This document shows, one piece after another, positions 1 to 9,717 of a DNA stretch of 64,000 nt (positions are counted from its first letter, which is position 1; the number at the start of each line of letters is the position of its first letter). Below the pieces are notes generated by a model. It was not told the DNA's origin. It searched no databases and saw only the letters and a list, made by a program, of their open reading frames with translations. The stretch is taken from assembly GCA_040367435.1 (NCBI GenBank), contig BAABWY010000008.1:1-64000 (forward strand), in the 5' to 3' direction. The position numbers were made by a program, and so were the translations under genes. This DNA is from Hyphomicrobiales bacterium 4NK60-0047b (GTDB lineage: Bacteria > Pseudomonadota > Alphaproteobacteria > Rhizobiales > HXMU1428-3).

Positions 1-5
1 AAAAG

Positions 6-824
6 CTATTGAGATTTTCTAAGTTCTCGAATTTCTTCTTTAATGCTAGCAAGCTCGGTCATAATTTCTCGAGTTTGATCATCAACAATTTCTTCTTCGT
101 GCGCTTGCAAAGGAGCCAATGCTTCGCTTTGCATCGCATCAACAATAATACCGATGAATAAATTCAAAACAGCAAAGCTCGTGACCAGCATGTAAACAAG
201 AAAGAAAATCCAGGCGTAGGAGAACTTGTCCATTACAGGACCAGAAATATCAGCCCAACCTTCCATGGTCATAATCTGAACCAAAGTGAAAATGCTGGCA
301 CTTAATGTACCAAATTGCTCAGGAAATTCACCACCAAATAATTGAGTAGCCATAACAGATGACACATAAAGAATGAGCAGTAAAAGTGCCGCGACAGAGC
401 CCATGCCTGGAATGGCATTTAACAACCCAGTGACAACCCTGCGCATTGAGGGAACCGCAGAAATCAAACGCAAGATCCGTAAAATCCGAAGGCTTCGAAG
501 AACAGATAAATGTCCTGTTGCTGGAACCAATGCAACGCCTACAACAAAGAGATCAAAAACCGACCATGGATCTTTAAACATTTGCCATCTGTTCACATAG
601 AACTTTGCTAATAGCTCACAAACAAAAACGGAAAGAATAAGCCGGTCAATGGTACTAAAAAGAGGGCCATAAGCATCATGCATACCTTTATCAGTCTCTA
701 AGCCCAAAATGACCGCGTTAAGAAAAATAAGTCCAATGATAGACCATTCAAATAAAGGTTTGCCAATAACAGTTTTTAGCCATCCTCTTATCGTTTCATC
801 TTCTTGAAGTGCCAGTTCACTCAT
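6..824 (-). CDS. BacNav-type voltage-gated cation channel (ion transport protein)
   Basis: Six-segment voltage-gated cation channel subunit of the inner membrane, expected to act as a homotetramer. S4 carries arginines every third residue (R110, R113, R116, R119, counted from the chosen start). The pore loop has the filter TMEGWAD at about 186-192, followed by S6 and a charged C-terminal helix likely to form a coiled coil, as in NaChBac/NavAb relatives. The start chosen is the ATG at 824, because GAGGAA sits just upstream; an ATG 11 codons earlier lacks a ribosome site. Filters of characterised sodium channels usually read TLESW, so the glycine at position four and the final aspartate leave Na/Ca selectivity open. 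It is a single gene, with repeat hairpins upstream. Confidence 0.9.
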   Translation of the reverse strand: MSELALQEDETIRGWLKTVIGKPLFEWSIIGLIFLNAVILGLETDKGMHDAYGPLFSTIDRLILSVFVCELLAKFYVNRWQMFKDPWSVFDLFVVGVALVPATGHLSVLRSLRILRILRLISAVPSMRRVVTGLLNAIPGMGSVAALLLLILYVSSVMATQLFGGEFPEQFGTLSASIFTLVQIMTMEGWADISGPVMDKFSYAWIFFLVYMLVTSFAVLNLFIGIIVDAMQSEALAPLQAHEEEIVDDQTREIMTELASIKEEIRELRKSQ

Positions 825-875
825 ATTGTTCCTCAAAACTTCTAAGCTTATTTTCAATAACTATCTAAGCGCACA

Positions 876-942
876 GTGCGGATGCTTTGCGGGCATCTGA
901 AGCACGTTAACAGTGCGGATGCTTTGTGGGCATCTGAAGCAC
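876..942. repeat. Two tandem copies of the GGATGC/GCATC hairpin repeat
   Basis: Two near-identical 30-bp units at 876-905 and 913-942. Each has an outer stem GTGC/GCAC and an inner stem GATGC/GCATC around a 7-nt loop TTTGYGG, with an asymmetric GAA on the 3' side. They lie between the channel gene and the metallophosphoesterase gene, upstream of the channel. They belong to the dispersed family seen at seven other loci in this window. Confidence 0.9.
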
Positions 943-1094
943 GCTAAAAGAGCATCTTATTGAAATATAGATATAAATATCATGAGATAAGCAAAATTTC
1001 CAAATGCAAAATGTCACTGCACACAAGGATTTTAAACAAGAATGACATTTTTTCATCATGTTAGAGAGCCGAGACTAATTTTTAAGGGCGAGCC

Positions 1095-2066
1095 CTAAAC
1101 AAGATCGGTTGTTCCCAAGTCAACAACGTCCCCGTAGTTTTCCTGAAGACCTCGTCCTTGTATTTTCGTTGACCACCCATCAGTTATACGCCGAATAGAA
1201 AAAAGATTATATCTGGCTAGCTCATACCGGCTGTTGAGACCAATTGAAGCGCTGGGTGTACCAACAATATGACAAACACCATGATTGGTCGTAAGCCTTT
1301 CATGATGTTGCTTGTGATTATGCCCATAAAGAACGAGCTCAGCGCCAACCTCTCGCAACAGCGCTTGCAACAAATGATCATTTTGAAGACCGCGAGAGAG
1401 AGTTGTAATTCCAGGAAGAGGGGGGTGATGCAAAATAACACAGCGATATAGATGCGCTTCTTTGCAGGCGTTTAAAATATGAGCTAAAGCATCCAGACTT
1501 TTCTCATTCAATTTACCATAAGCTTTAAATAGAGGTGTAGGAACGCCAGAGTTTAAACCAATCAGTGCAACATCATTCACTACCCTTACAAAAGGTAAGT
1601 CAGGCCCAGATGCTCCCCCTAATTCAACACCCCTGTCATCTGAAGTCATAAAGGGAAGTAAATCTTTCGAGCGAGGGGTGGGGGCATCTGCTTGTAGAGG
1701 TAAAGCCCGCGTACTTGCTGGATAGAGAAATGGAGTTTGGCCATAATAATCGTGATTGCCAGGTACAAAAGAAACCTCGGAGGGAGCCCCAAATCGCTCC
1801 ATCCAGCTAAGAGCGGTCTTATATTCTTGATGCAATGACAAATTTACCAAATCACCCGAGACTATTAGGTGGTTAAAAGTTTGCGCAAATACATCTTCTG
1901 TCATAGCTTCAAGTGTGCTGCTCAGGTGCATTGATTTACGAGATAGGTGCCAATTAAAAAAACCAAACAAACGCTTTAAAGAAAACTCCGTTAGAGACGG
2001 GAATAGCGTCTGAGGGAAATGAATGTCTGTCAGATGTACAAGACGTGTCTCAGTCTGTGTCGTCAT
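1095..2066 (-). CDS. Calcineurin-like metallophosphoesterase
   Basis: A 323-residue cytoplasmic protein with the full set of metallophosphoesterase motifs in order: DIH (D14, H16), GDLVN, GNHD, HHPP and GHNH. These bind a dinuclear metal centre that hydrolyses phosphoesters. The substrate cannot be told from sequence; related COG1409 proteins include cyclic-nucleotide and phospholipid phosphodiesterases. No signal peptide or membrane segment is visible. It is a single minus-strand gene with an ATG start and a weak GAGA ribosome site upstream. Confidence 0.9.
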   Translation of the reverse strand: MTTQTETRLVHLTDIHFPQTLFPSLTEFSLKRLFGFFNWHLSRKSMHLSSTLEAMTEDVFAQTFNHLIVSGDLVNLSLHQEYKTALSWMERFGAPSEVSFVPGNHDYYGQTPFLYPASTRALPLQADAPTPRSKDLLPFMTSDDRGVELGGASGPDLPFVRVVNDVALIGLNSGVPTPLFKAYGKLNEKSLDALAHILNACKEAHLYRCVILHHPPLPGITTLSRGLQNDHLLQALLREVGAELVLYGHNHKQHHERLTTNHGVCHIVGTPSASIGLNSRYELARYNLFSIRRITDGWSTKIQGRGLQENYGDVVDLGTTDLV

Positions 2067-2275
2067 ATAAAAAATCTCAGCTAATCCCAGTTAATTCGGG
2101 TGGGTAAGTGTGAAAGTAATAACGTAAAATAAAAACAGAAATTAAGGAAATAATCGAATAATAATCTCCAAAACATTGACTTTCATAATGAAATAGAATT
2201 TACCAGCCCTTTATGCCTGTTTTTATAAGTAATGCTATATATAAAAGGGTTACGCTTAAATTAGAAGATAAATAA

Positions 2276-2758
2276 ATGAACGGTCGACTAGCTAAAATGT
2301 TTTCTAAACTACTCACAGCATTTTTCCGCCCCTTCTGGCGCTTAACTCGTGGTACGACCATGGGCGCTCAAGCAGTTGTAATCGATCACAAGTCTAGAGT
2401 TTTATTGGTTCGCCACGGATACAGGCCCGGATGGCATTTTCCCGGTGGCGGCGTTGAACATTTCGAAGCTTTGTCAGAGGCTATGGAGCGGGAACTTTTT
2501 GAAGAAACAAGAGTAGAACTTACCGGTAAACCGAAATTACACGGCATCTTCACAAATTTTGAAACGTTCAAAGGAGATCATATCGGTGTCTTCATCGTTC
2601 AGGATTGGAAGCAAGATAAAATGCCCAAACCCAATGCTGAGATAAAAGAAATTGGATTTTTCTATCGAGATGAGTTACCAGAACAAACCGTAACAGGCGT
2701 GATAAATCGTTTAGACGAAATATTTGAGGGAAAAGCCATCTCAAATGAATGGAAATAA
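2276..2758 (+). CDS. Nudix hydrolase with altered Nudix box
   Basis: A 160-residue Nudix-fold protein likely to hydrolyse a nucleoside diphosphate linked to another group. The Nudix box spans about G58 to V80: G-x5-E-x7-RE-L-x-EE is intact, but the conserved glycine near the end is replaced by arginine (EETRV instead of EExGU). The metal-binding glutamates are kept, so activity is plausible. The start is uncertain: ATG codons at residues 1, 8 and 29 are possible, and the conserved domain begins near residue 29. It is followed after 61 nt by a GNAT gene on the same strand, so the two may be co-transcribed. Confidence 0.85.
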   Translation: MNGRLAKMFSKLLTAFFRPFWRLTRGTTMGAQAVVIDHKSRVLLVRHGYRPGWHFPGGGVEHFEALSEAMERELFEETRVELTGKPKLHGIFTNFETFKGDHIGVFIVQDWKQDKMPKPNAEIKEIGFFYRDELPEQTVTGVINRLDEIFEGKAISNEWK

Positions 2759-2819
2759 GAACAATATCAAATCTAAAAGCCTAATTTAAAAAAGACTTAT
2801 TCAAATAAAGATAACTGCT

Positions 2820-3311
2820 GTGACCAAACTAACCAAAACACCAATAAGCGCCATAACAAGCGAAATGGAAGAGCTCTTTGACAGGCATCTTGGGCCAGGC
2901 CGCTTTGCAAGAACAGCCTACCGTCTGCGTGAACAGGGCAGTTCAACAAAGCCTGTTGGAATTAATGTTTTTGATAAAAACAAGCTGGTAGGCACGGTCA
3001 GCTTGACAGAGCTAATCATAGGCGGTGAACACTGTTGCTTTTTGCTCGGGCCTCTCTTAATTGATGAATGCCACCGCTCAAAAGGGTTAGGGTTAGAGCT
3101 TATAAATGACGCAATAGAACTGGCAAAAACCAAAGACGCTGCAGCTATTTTATTGGTTGGTGACATTGCATACTATGAAAAAGCCGGTTTTAAACAAATT
3201 CAAATGGGACAGATAAAACTACCGGGCCCAGTAGACCCAGCTAGGCTATTGATGTTTGAAATCGATCAAGGAGCAATAAATTTTGTAAAAGGCGTTGCAA
3301 AGACCACCTGA
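2820..3311 (+). CDS. GNAT family N-acetyltransferase
   Basis: A 163-residue acyltransferase of the GNAT superfamily, resembling the YhbS-like branch (COG3153). The acetyl-CoA loop is visible as RSKGLG after a beta strand ending LLIDECH, and the C-terminal YEKAGF motif is typical of the family. The start is GTG and no strong ribosome site is seen. The acceptor substrate is unknown. It lies just downstream of the Nudix gene and may share its transcript. Confidence 0.85.
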   Translation: MTKLTKTPISAITSEMEELFDRHLGPGRFARTAYRLREQGSSTKPVGINVFDKNKLVGTVSLTELIIGGEHCCFLLGPLLIDECHRSKGLGLELINDAIELAKTKDAAAILLVGDIAYYEKAGFKQIQMGQIKLPGPVDPARLLMFEIDQGAINFVKGVAKTT

Positions 3312-3378
3312 CTACCTATGCCCGTAGAGCCTAACAAACCTTATACCCTTTTAACTGAATTGACTTAGACTGGTAATT

Positions 3379-5586
3379 TTAGCGGCCTTCTCGCCACCAC
3401 ATTGAACCAAGGGCAAGCAATAAAACCCCAAGGGCAAGCAGGCCATTAATCAATGGAATGAGTTTCACACCCTTAACAACATAAGCACGTCGGTCGAGAA
3501 GTCCCATCCACCCAGCACCAGCATATGCACCAGCACTGGTCATCATAGAAATTTTTGGCACCGAAAGTTGTGTTGTTGAAATTTGGTCATCATTCTCCGC
3601 GATTTTAGTTTGATCTTGAGACTTAGTACTATTTTTAGTCTTAGTCTGACTGCCAGACCAAAAAACACCAGATTTAGCTTCTTTAGCTAAAGGTGCAACA
3701 ATACGATCGGTAGTGACGATATTCTTTAATTCTTTTTCACTAGCAAAACCAATATGAGCTAGCGCATTGAGCTTGCCTGATTGGATCCGGTGAATGCCCA
3801 ATTGTTGTTTGGCTAATTTAGTTTGCCAAGTACCTGCCGTGACTTCTTTCAACTCAATTTCTTTAGTAGAACCATCTGGCCGTGTGATGCGAACAGGCTC
3901 AACTTTCTTCTTCATGCTCCGCCGTTTAATCAACAGATCTCGCCCATCACCAACAGCGGTTAAAGCTTCTTCTTCAAGGTCCGGTTCTTTCATAAGCCAA
4001 TGAGATAAACGTCGCAGTAAAGTTGTGTAAGGGCCACCACCATCAAACCCACGAGCCCAAAGCCAAGCATGGTCAGAAAGTAAAAGAGCAATACGTCCCT
4101 CACCAAGTCGGTTTAAAACTAAAAGAGGGTGATCTTTGGCTCCCTTCATCAAGGTTTCCCCTTCGCCAACATTAGCTTCAACCAAACGGAACCACCGTCC
4201 CCATTTAGCTGTCTTGCTGGCGGCATTATTTGAAAGTGGCAAATTATGAGTAACTGGATGTTTTTGCCCCATTTCAGTAACCTTAGGAACATAGGCATTA
4301 TCAATCACTTGGCCAGTGGGTGTTGCGGGGAGAATTTGTTCTAAAGGCGTATTCGCCAAACTAAGCGGTGTAGCAAACTTATCACCAGCCGCTATGAGAA
4401 CTGCCCCGCCATTGAGAACATACTGGCTAACATTATCAAGGTAATGAAGTGGCAAAACACCACGTCTCTGATAGCGATCAAAAATAATTAAATCAAAGTC
4501 CTCCAGTTTTTCAGAGAAAAGTTCACGAGTAGGAAATGCGATAAGTGATAGTTGATGAATAGGGGTACCATCTTGTTTTTCAGGTGGGCGCAAAATAGTA
4601 AAATGTACCAAATCAACCGACGCATCTGATTTCAGCAAATTACGCCATGTCCGCTCACCAGCATGCGGTTCACCCGAGACAAGGAGAACGCGTAAATTTT
4701 CTCGCACACCTTCAGCAGAAATAACAGCACGGTTATTTGCAGTCGTGATTTCATCTTCGTGCGGTTCTAATTCGATTTCCATCAAATTCAAACCGGCATG
4801 AGGGAAATTCAGGGGGACAGTTATCTCTTCGCCAACTTGTACAAATTGTATTTTTTCAGAACTACCTTTTTGCCTGAATTTTAACTTCACCATATGAGAA
4901 GCACCACCCGAATTGCCCTGTTCAACAATCTTCAGCTTTAAAGATCGCGCAGAGCCTACAATGCCATACTTAGGCGCTTTAACAATTTCAATACGGCGAT
5001 CAAATTGGTCTTTATTTCCTGTTAGGATGAAATGAAGCGGGATAGAAGCGCCAGCAAGGTTGTCCTGTCCCTGGTTCACTGTTAAACCAAGCTCTTGAAA
5101 CTTCTTAGGAGCATCATGCACTTGTCCATCTGTGATCATGACAACGCCAGCAATACGGTTTGAAGCAAGCCGACTAATTCCGTTACGAAGCGCCGAAAAT
5201 GCCAGTGTGCCATCTTTAGCATTGGCATCATCAGAACCAAGAGCAATAATTTCTGTCTCTAAATTTTTAATAGTCCCCAAACGTTCATTTAATTTTTCTA
5301 AAGATTGATCAACCAGATCTTGCCGCCCAGAAATAACCTGACTAGGGCTTTTATCAGTGACAATCAGTAAGATGTTTTTCAAGGGATCTCGTTGTTCTTG
5401 TCGCAAACTTGGGTTTAAAAGAGCAAACAATAAGAGAGAGAGACCAAGCCCCCGAAGAAGAGTACCCGGTAACCGGTTAATAAGCATCAAAAGAATAACA
5501 GAGGCAATAAGTCCTGCAAAAACCCAGAGATAAAGAGGAGATAAAAATGGGGCGTAGATAATATCCCAACCATTAAAAATTGTCAT
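3379..5586 (-). CDS. Large membrane protein of the MoxR/DUF58 operon (glutamine amidotransferase-like)
   Basis: A 735-residue protein with two N-terminal membrane helices (about residues 14-35 and 43-60) and one at the C terminus (about 707-727). The large middle part should face the periplasm. It contains a von Willebrand A-like segment (LLIVTDKS, later VVMITDGQ) and a type-1 amidotransferase-like fold region around 300-520. In Hyphomicrobiales it is the constant fourth partner of MoxR, DUF58 and DUF4159 proteins. The start overlaps the previous stop as ATGA, indicating translational coupling. The molecular function is not known. By analogy with Bat proteins, a chaperone or envelope-stress role is an inference only. 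Confidence 0.85.
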   Translation of the reverse strand: MTIFNGWDIIYAPFLSPLYLWVFAGLIASVILLMLINRLPGTLLRGLGLSLLLFALLNPSLRQEQRDPLKNILLIVTDKSPSQVISGRQDLVDQSLEKLNERLGTIKNLETEIIALGSDDANAKDGTLAFSALRNGISRLASNRIAGVVMITDGQVHDAPKKFQELGLTVNQGQDNLAGASIPLHFILTGNKDQFDRRIEIVKAPKYGIVGSARSLKLKIVEQGNSGGASHMVKLKFRQKGSSEKIQFVQVGEEITVPLNFPHAGLNLMEIELEPHEDEITTANNRAVISAEGVRENLRVLLVSGEPHAGERTWRNLLKSDASVDLVHFTILRPPEKQDGTPIHQLSLIAFPTRELFSEKLEDFDLIIFDRYQRRGVLPLHYLDNVSQYVLNGGAVLIAAGDKFATPLSLANTPLEQILPATPTGQVIDNAYVPKVTEMGQKHPVTHNLPLSNNAASKTAKWGRWFRLVEANVGEGETLMKGAKDHPLLVLNRLGEGRIALLLSDHAWLWARGFDGGGPYTTLLRRLSHWLMKEPDLEEEALTAVGDGRDLLIKRRSMKKKVEPVRITRPDGSTKEIELKEVTAGTWQTKLAKQQLGIHRIQSGKLNALAHIGFASEKELKNIVTTDRIVAPLAKEAKSGVFWSGSQTKTKNSTKSQDQTKIAENDDQISTTQLSVPKISMMTSAGAYAGAGWMGLLDRRAYVVKGVKLIPLINGLLALGVLLLALGSMWWREGR

Positions 5587-8500
5587 TGTCCAAGCCTTTC
5601 CAAAAGGGCCGGTACATGCACCTGATCCGCTTTATAATTTCCAGCCAGCGCATACATCACAATGTTAACTCCAACGCGATAAGCCATTTCCCTCTGACTT
5701 TCACCGCCCGGTATAACTGGGAATCGTTCTTGATAATTCTCGTCAACTGCCCAAGCAGAGGCTAGGTCATTGGATGTAATAATCAAAGTGCTCACACCAT
5801 CAATATCTGAGGTGGTCGAAGAAGTTGAAGATTTAACAGTAGCCTCAACCCAAAGATCGCCTCCCTGAAATCGACCCGGAAAACTTGAGAGGAGGTAAAA
5901 GCTTTTGGTGAGCACATGTCCACGTGGAACTGGTTCAATGCGGGGAATATCAAGTTTGGATAATAGCAACTTCAGAGAAGATTGAGAGCGGCCGTCAAGG
6001 CCACCAATGCGGCTATCTTGATCCTTCGTGTCAAATATAATCATCCCCCCATGTTTCATATAGCTATTAATGCGTTGTGCAACACGATCTGATAAAGGTT
6101 TGCTATAGGAGCCAACTGGCCAGTAAAGAATAGGGTAAAAGGCAAGTTCATCTCTGTCTAAACGAACACCAATTGGTTCAGCAGGTTCAACAGCTGTACG
6201 GTTGTTAAGAATGAAACTCAATCCACGTAAGCCATCACGGCTTGTTTTATCGACCTTACTATTGCCGGTGATGACATAAGCCAAATGGGTTTTAAGAGCG
6301 GCTGATAAGTTGAGTTCAGCTTTAGGACCGAGATTTGTTCTATTTCCAGGCTTGGCTCTATCTTCGCTTTGTTGTTGAAATTGTGTTTGAGGTTGTTTGC
6401 CTTGTTGTTCAAAACTTTGAGCATGTAAATCCGTGATCGATACCGAAAGTGAAGAAAGCACAATAAAAGAAGGAACAAAGAACATTAAAAGCATAGAAGC
6501 AGTTTGGCGAACATGGTGAAGCGAAAAAACACCACGCATGAATAAGAGAACCAAACTATCAATGATAAGCAAGATAAAAGCCATAATGAACAATGGACCA
6601 CGTAAAGCCTGCTCTGGTGCTTTGCGATATGAAAGCTTTTGAGCTTTAAGTGAAGAATAGTCTCCCTTTTTTAGCGTTGTCGTCTGCTCAATCAAATTAA
6701 GCGCAATAGATTGGTCCGCGGGGCCATAAAAACCGGGTGGATGTTTTGGTTCAATCTTTATTTTGTTGATTTGGCTAAAAGCAATAGGCTCTACAAATAC
6801 AGGTGGTTTTTCTAAGCGTCCAAATCCAGTTAACGATCTATAAGGAGCAAGTAAAGTCTCTTTAGGTTGCCGCACAACAATGGTCTCTTCATTAGTTTTT
6901 GACAAAGCCCTATCTTGTTTCTCAGTAGAAGAGCCTTGTTCCTCAACCGAAGAATTATTATCCCCCTTTTCGTCACCTTGACCGCCGAGTGAAAGTTGGC
7001 TCAGCCTCTGTAACATCTCAACAAAAAGACCAGAAAGAGGAAGGTTCGACCAATCTGAATTAGCTGTCACATGCACAAGGACAACCCATCCATCTAATTC
7101 ACGTGTTGCAGTAACTAACGGCGTACCATCTTTCAAACGAGCCCAAATATAAACCTTGTCAGATAAACGTGATGGGTCGGCTAATAATTGCCGGGACACA
7201 ACCACCTCAGGAGGAATAGCTAATCCAGAAAAAGGACTTTGATCATCAAATTCTGCAAGCGCTTGTGGTTTAGACCATGAAAGTGCGCCACCAAGCCGCC
7301 GGCCACCTTGGCGCAACGGTGAGGGTAATAAACTGTCCTGACTTTCTTCCATATGAGGACCTGCAAAACGAACAAGAACACCTCCTTTTTCAACCCATTC
7401 AGTTAGCCTTAATAAAGGCGCACCAACAAGACGGCCAATATCAGCCGTCATAATCACAGAGACATTTTTCTTAGTAAAGCTTTCAATTGTCTCAGCGACA
7501 TCACCAGTAACTGAGGCTGTATCTCCATTGATCAATTCAGCATAGGGCTCTAGAGCACGTTTGATGTAATAGAGCGGGGAGAGAAGGGGCTGGGCCAATT
7601 GCCCACCTTCATTAGACAGCAATCCAATTCGCCTCCAATTAGATCGTTGATCCAGAAGAAAAACACTCCCTGCCGAGTTTTGACCTTCTATTTTAAGTTT
7701 TGTAATTTGATTGCGTAACTCTAGAGGCAAATCAATACGCGCTTCAAAAGTAGCTTGAGCGGCTCTCAAAAGAAAAGGAACCCGTCCCAAGACTTCATCT
7801 TGCCCCGAAAGCGCAAGAACCTGCCCTGAGCGTTCTCTTGATACAGGTACCCCTTTTACAATGCCATATAATACTCCACCCTGACCAAGCCGGGCGCTAA
7901 GAGCAAGAGGCAAGGCCTCATCATCGGGCGAGACAAGATGGAGTGATAAACCATTTTTTTCTAATTCAGAAAGTTTAGATAAAACCGCATCAGACTTTTT
8001 AAACTCAAGCCCATCAGCTAATAAGTAAAGGGCACTATTTTTTAAAGCATCCTTTTTACCAGAGGTAAAAGTGTCCAACCCTCTCGCTAAGCGATTTAAT
8101 GCTGAAAGGTGGTCGGTGTGAAATGAAGTTGGTTTCATGCGCTCAATTTGAGCAAGAGCATCAAGTGCGCTAAATGGCACAATGTCTCCCCCTAGGCTTG
8201 TAGGGGCTGTAGGCAAAAGAAAAACAAGCCGTTCTTGAGCTTGTGCATCGCGCACCAGTCGCTCCATCATGATCTTACGAAGTGACCATTTATGTGCAGC
8301 TGCCCAGCCATTATCAATCATAACAACGATAGGGCCATTTTTCTGTGGAGCTGCGCCATCATCATTAGAGTGGGCAGACAACAAAGGTTTAGCACTATTC
8401 AAAACCGGTTGAGCAAGTGCAAAAATTATAAAAGCTGCAATAATCAAACGTAATAGCGTTAGCCACCAAGGGCTATGTGAAGCGGTGGTCTCATTTTGTA

Positions 8501-8645
8501 AAAGACGCTTTAAAATTCTTGTCGGCGGAAAAGTTTGACGATCAGGGCTGGGTGGAGTTGAGCGCAACAACCACCAAATCACAGGCAGAGTGAGCAAACC
8601 AAGCAAAGGTAAAGGGCTAAGAAAACTTAATAGTCCAAGGCTCAT
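5583..8645 (-). CDS. DUF4159 domain protein with BatA-like N-terminal region
   Basis: A 1020-residue membrane protein. The N terminus has two hydrophobic helices with the BatA-type motif (about residues 5-25 and 60-80), followed by a VWA-like region (VVMIDNGWAA near 108). Another membrane pair lies around 690-745. The C-terminal DUF4159 domain (about 800-1015) contains the pattern DELAFYPILYWPV and GGMIIFDTKD. It overlaps DUF58 and the downstream membrane gene by 4 nt each, so the four genes form one operon. The role is unknown; it probably forms an inner-membrane complex whose assembly is driven by the MoxR ATPase. Confidence 0.88.
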   Translation of the reverse strand: MSLGLLSFLSPLPLLGLLTLPVIWWLLRSTPPSPDRQTFPPTRILKRLLQNETTASHSPWWLTLLRLIIAAFIIFALAQPVLNSAKPLLSAHSNDDGAAPQKNGPIVVMIDNGWAAAHKWSLRKIMMERLVRDAQAQERLVFLLPTAPTSLGGDIVPFSALDALAQIERMKPTSFHTDHLSALNRLARGLDTFTSGKKDALKNSALYLLADGLEFKKSDAVLSKLSELEKNGLSLHLVSPDDEALPLALSARLGQGGVLYGIVKGVPVSRERSGQVLALSGQDEVLGRVPFLLRAAQATFEARIDLPLELRNQITKLKIEGQNSAGSVFLLDQRSNWRRIGLLSNEGGQLAQPLLSPLYYIKRALEPYAELINGDTASVTGDVAETIESFTKKNVSVIMTADIGRLVGAPLLRLTEWVEKGGVLVRFAGPHMEESQDSLLPSPLRQGGRRLGGALSWSKPQALAEFDDQSPFSGLAIPPEVVVSRQLLADPSRLSDKVYIWARLKDGTPLVTATRELDGWVVLVHVTANSDWSNLPLSGLFVEMLQRLSQLSLGGQGDEKGDNNSSVEEQGSSTEKQDRALSKTNEETIVVRQPKETLLAPYRSLTGFGRLEKPPVFVEPIAFSQINKIKIEPKHPPGFYGPADQSIALNLIEQTTTLKKGDYSSLKAQKLSYRKAPEQALRGPLFIMAFILLIIDSLVLLFMRGVFSLHHVRQTASMLLMFFVPSFIVLSSLSVSITDLHAQSFEQQGKQPQTQFQQQSEDRAKPGNRTNLGPKAELNLSAALKTHLAYVITGNSKVDKTSRDGLRGLSFILNNRTAVEPAEPIGVRLDRDELAFYPILYWPVGSYSKPLSDRVAQRINSYMKHGGMIIFDTKDQDSRIGGLDGRSQSSLKLLLSKLDIPRIEPVPRGHVLTKSFYLLSSFPGRFQGGDLWVEATVKSSTSSTTSDIDGVSTLIITSNDLASAWAVDENYQERFPVIPGGESQREMAYRVGVNIVMYALAGNYKADQVHVPALLERLGQ

Positions 8646-9697
8646 ATAGTCTCACCCTTCACAGGCTCTATTATTGGCTCGCTTATTGGTTCATCAAAAG
8701 GCGGCATATCAACTTTATCATCAGAACTCACAAGAGATGGATCACTAGCTGTAATAAGTGAAGTTGAGGAAGTTGCATCATGTGTCATCGCGCCAGTGGA
8801 GTAATAGTGGGATGATAAAAAACCATGTATATTCAAAAGACCAGCTCGAGCAGAGCGGTCAGTGTGATGGATAAGGTGTCCCCAATTTAACCGGCGGCAA
8901 ACACTGCCAAGTTCAGCTTTTCTTTTTTGAAACGCTTCTTTGTACCGTTCCCTCAATTCACCAGCATTTTCAATTAAAACTCGCTCATTCTGTTGCATAT
9001 CTTTAAATTCAACACGCCCACTAAATGGAAAGCTTTCTTCAGCAGGGTCAATGACTTGAACAACAGTACCTCCCACTTGATGTCCTCCAATTTGTTGCAA
9101 GCCTTCAGTGAGGTGTGCCAGTTCATCAAGAAAGTCACTGATTAATATAACTTCAGAATAACGCGAAATATTCTCATTTTTAGGAAAACCAGTTTTAAGT
9201 TCTTCGTGTGTTTGACCATAAATCAAACGCTCAGCAATACGGGGAACAATATCCTGGTTAGTGCGAGGACGCATCAGTCCCAAAACACCAACCCGCTCCC
9301 CAGAGCGAACAAGAAGTTCAGCCAGGGCAAGTCCAAGTACAATAGCACGCTCAGCTTTTGTTACGCTAGCCAGTTTTGATTGAAACCACATAGAAGGAGA
9401 AAGATCGATCCAAAGCCAAAATGTGTGAGCAGTATCCCATTCTTTTTCCCGTACAAATAATTGATCAGTACTTGCAGAGCGCCGCCAATCAATAGCTGTC
9501 ATGGATTCAAAATTTTGATAAGGTCTAAACTGCCAAAAACTTTCACCAGGCCCAGCTCGTTTCCGCCCATGCTGCCCATGAGCCAGGGTTTGAGCAATTT
9601 GCCGAGCGCTCAAAATAAGCTCTGGCATGAGTGCACTTAAATTACGTGCCTCAGGTTCGCTCGTCGTGATCGCTGATATGTCAGGTCTTTCAGACAA
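8642..9697 (-). CDS. DUF58 domain-containing protein
   Basis: A 351-residue DUF58 protein. The diagnostic core is present: RKRAGPGESFWQFRPY, then IDWRRSA, then a VWA-like strand ending WIDLSPSM that keeps D-x-S-x-S. DUF58 proteins are the usual partners of MoxR AAA+ ATPases and probably bind metal through the MIDAS-like motif. The gene follows moxR after 20 nt and overlaps the DUF4159 gene by 4 nt. No membrane segment is evident. The C-terminal 50 residues are acidic, Ser/Thr-rich and likely disordered. Confidence 0.92.
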   Translation of the reverse strand: MSERPDISAITTSEPEARNLSALMPELILSARQIAQTLAHGQHGRKRAGPGESFWQFRPYQNFESMTAIDWRRSASTDQLFVREKEWDTAHTFWLWIDLSPSMWFQSKLASVTKAERAIVLGLALAELLVRSGERVGVLGLMRPRTNQDIVPRIAERLIYGQTHEELKTGFPKNENISRYSEVILISDFLDELAHLTEGLQQIGGHQVGGTVVQVIDPAEESFPFSGRVEFKDMQQNERVLIENAGELRERYKEAFQKRKAELGSVCRRLNWGHLIHHTDRSARAGLLNIHGFLSSHYYSTGAMTHDATSSTSLITASDPSLVSSDDKVDMPPFDEPISEPIIEPVKGETI

Positions 9698-9717
9698 ATG
9701 GAATAGAGCTCCTAATA

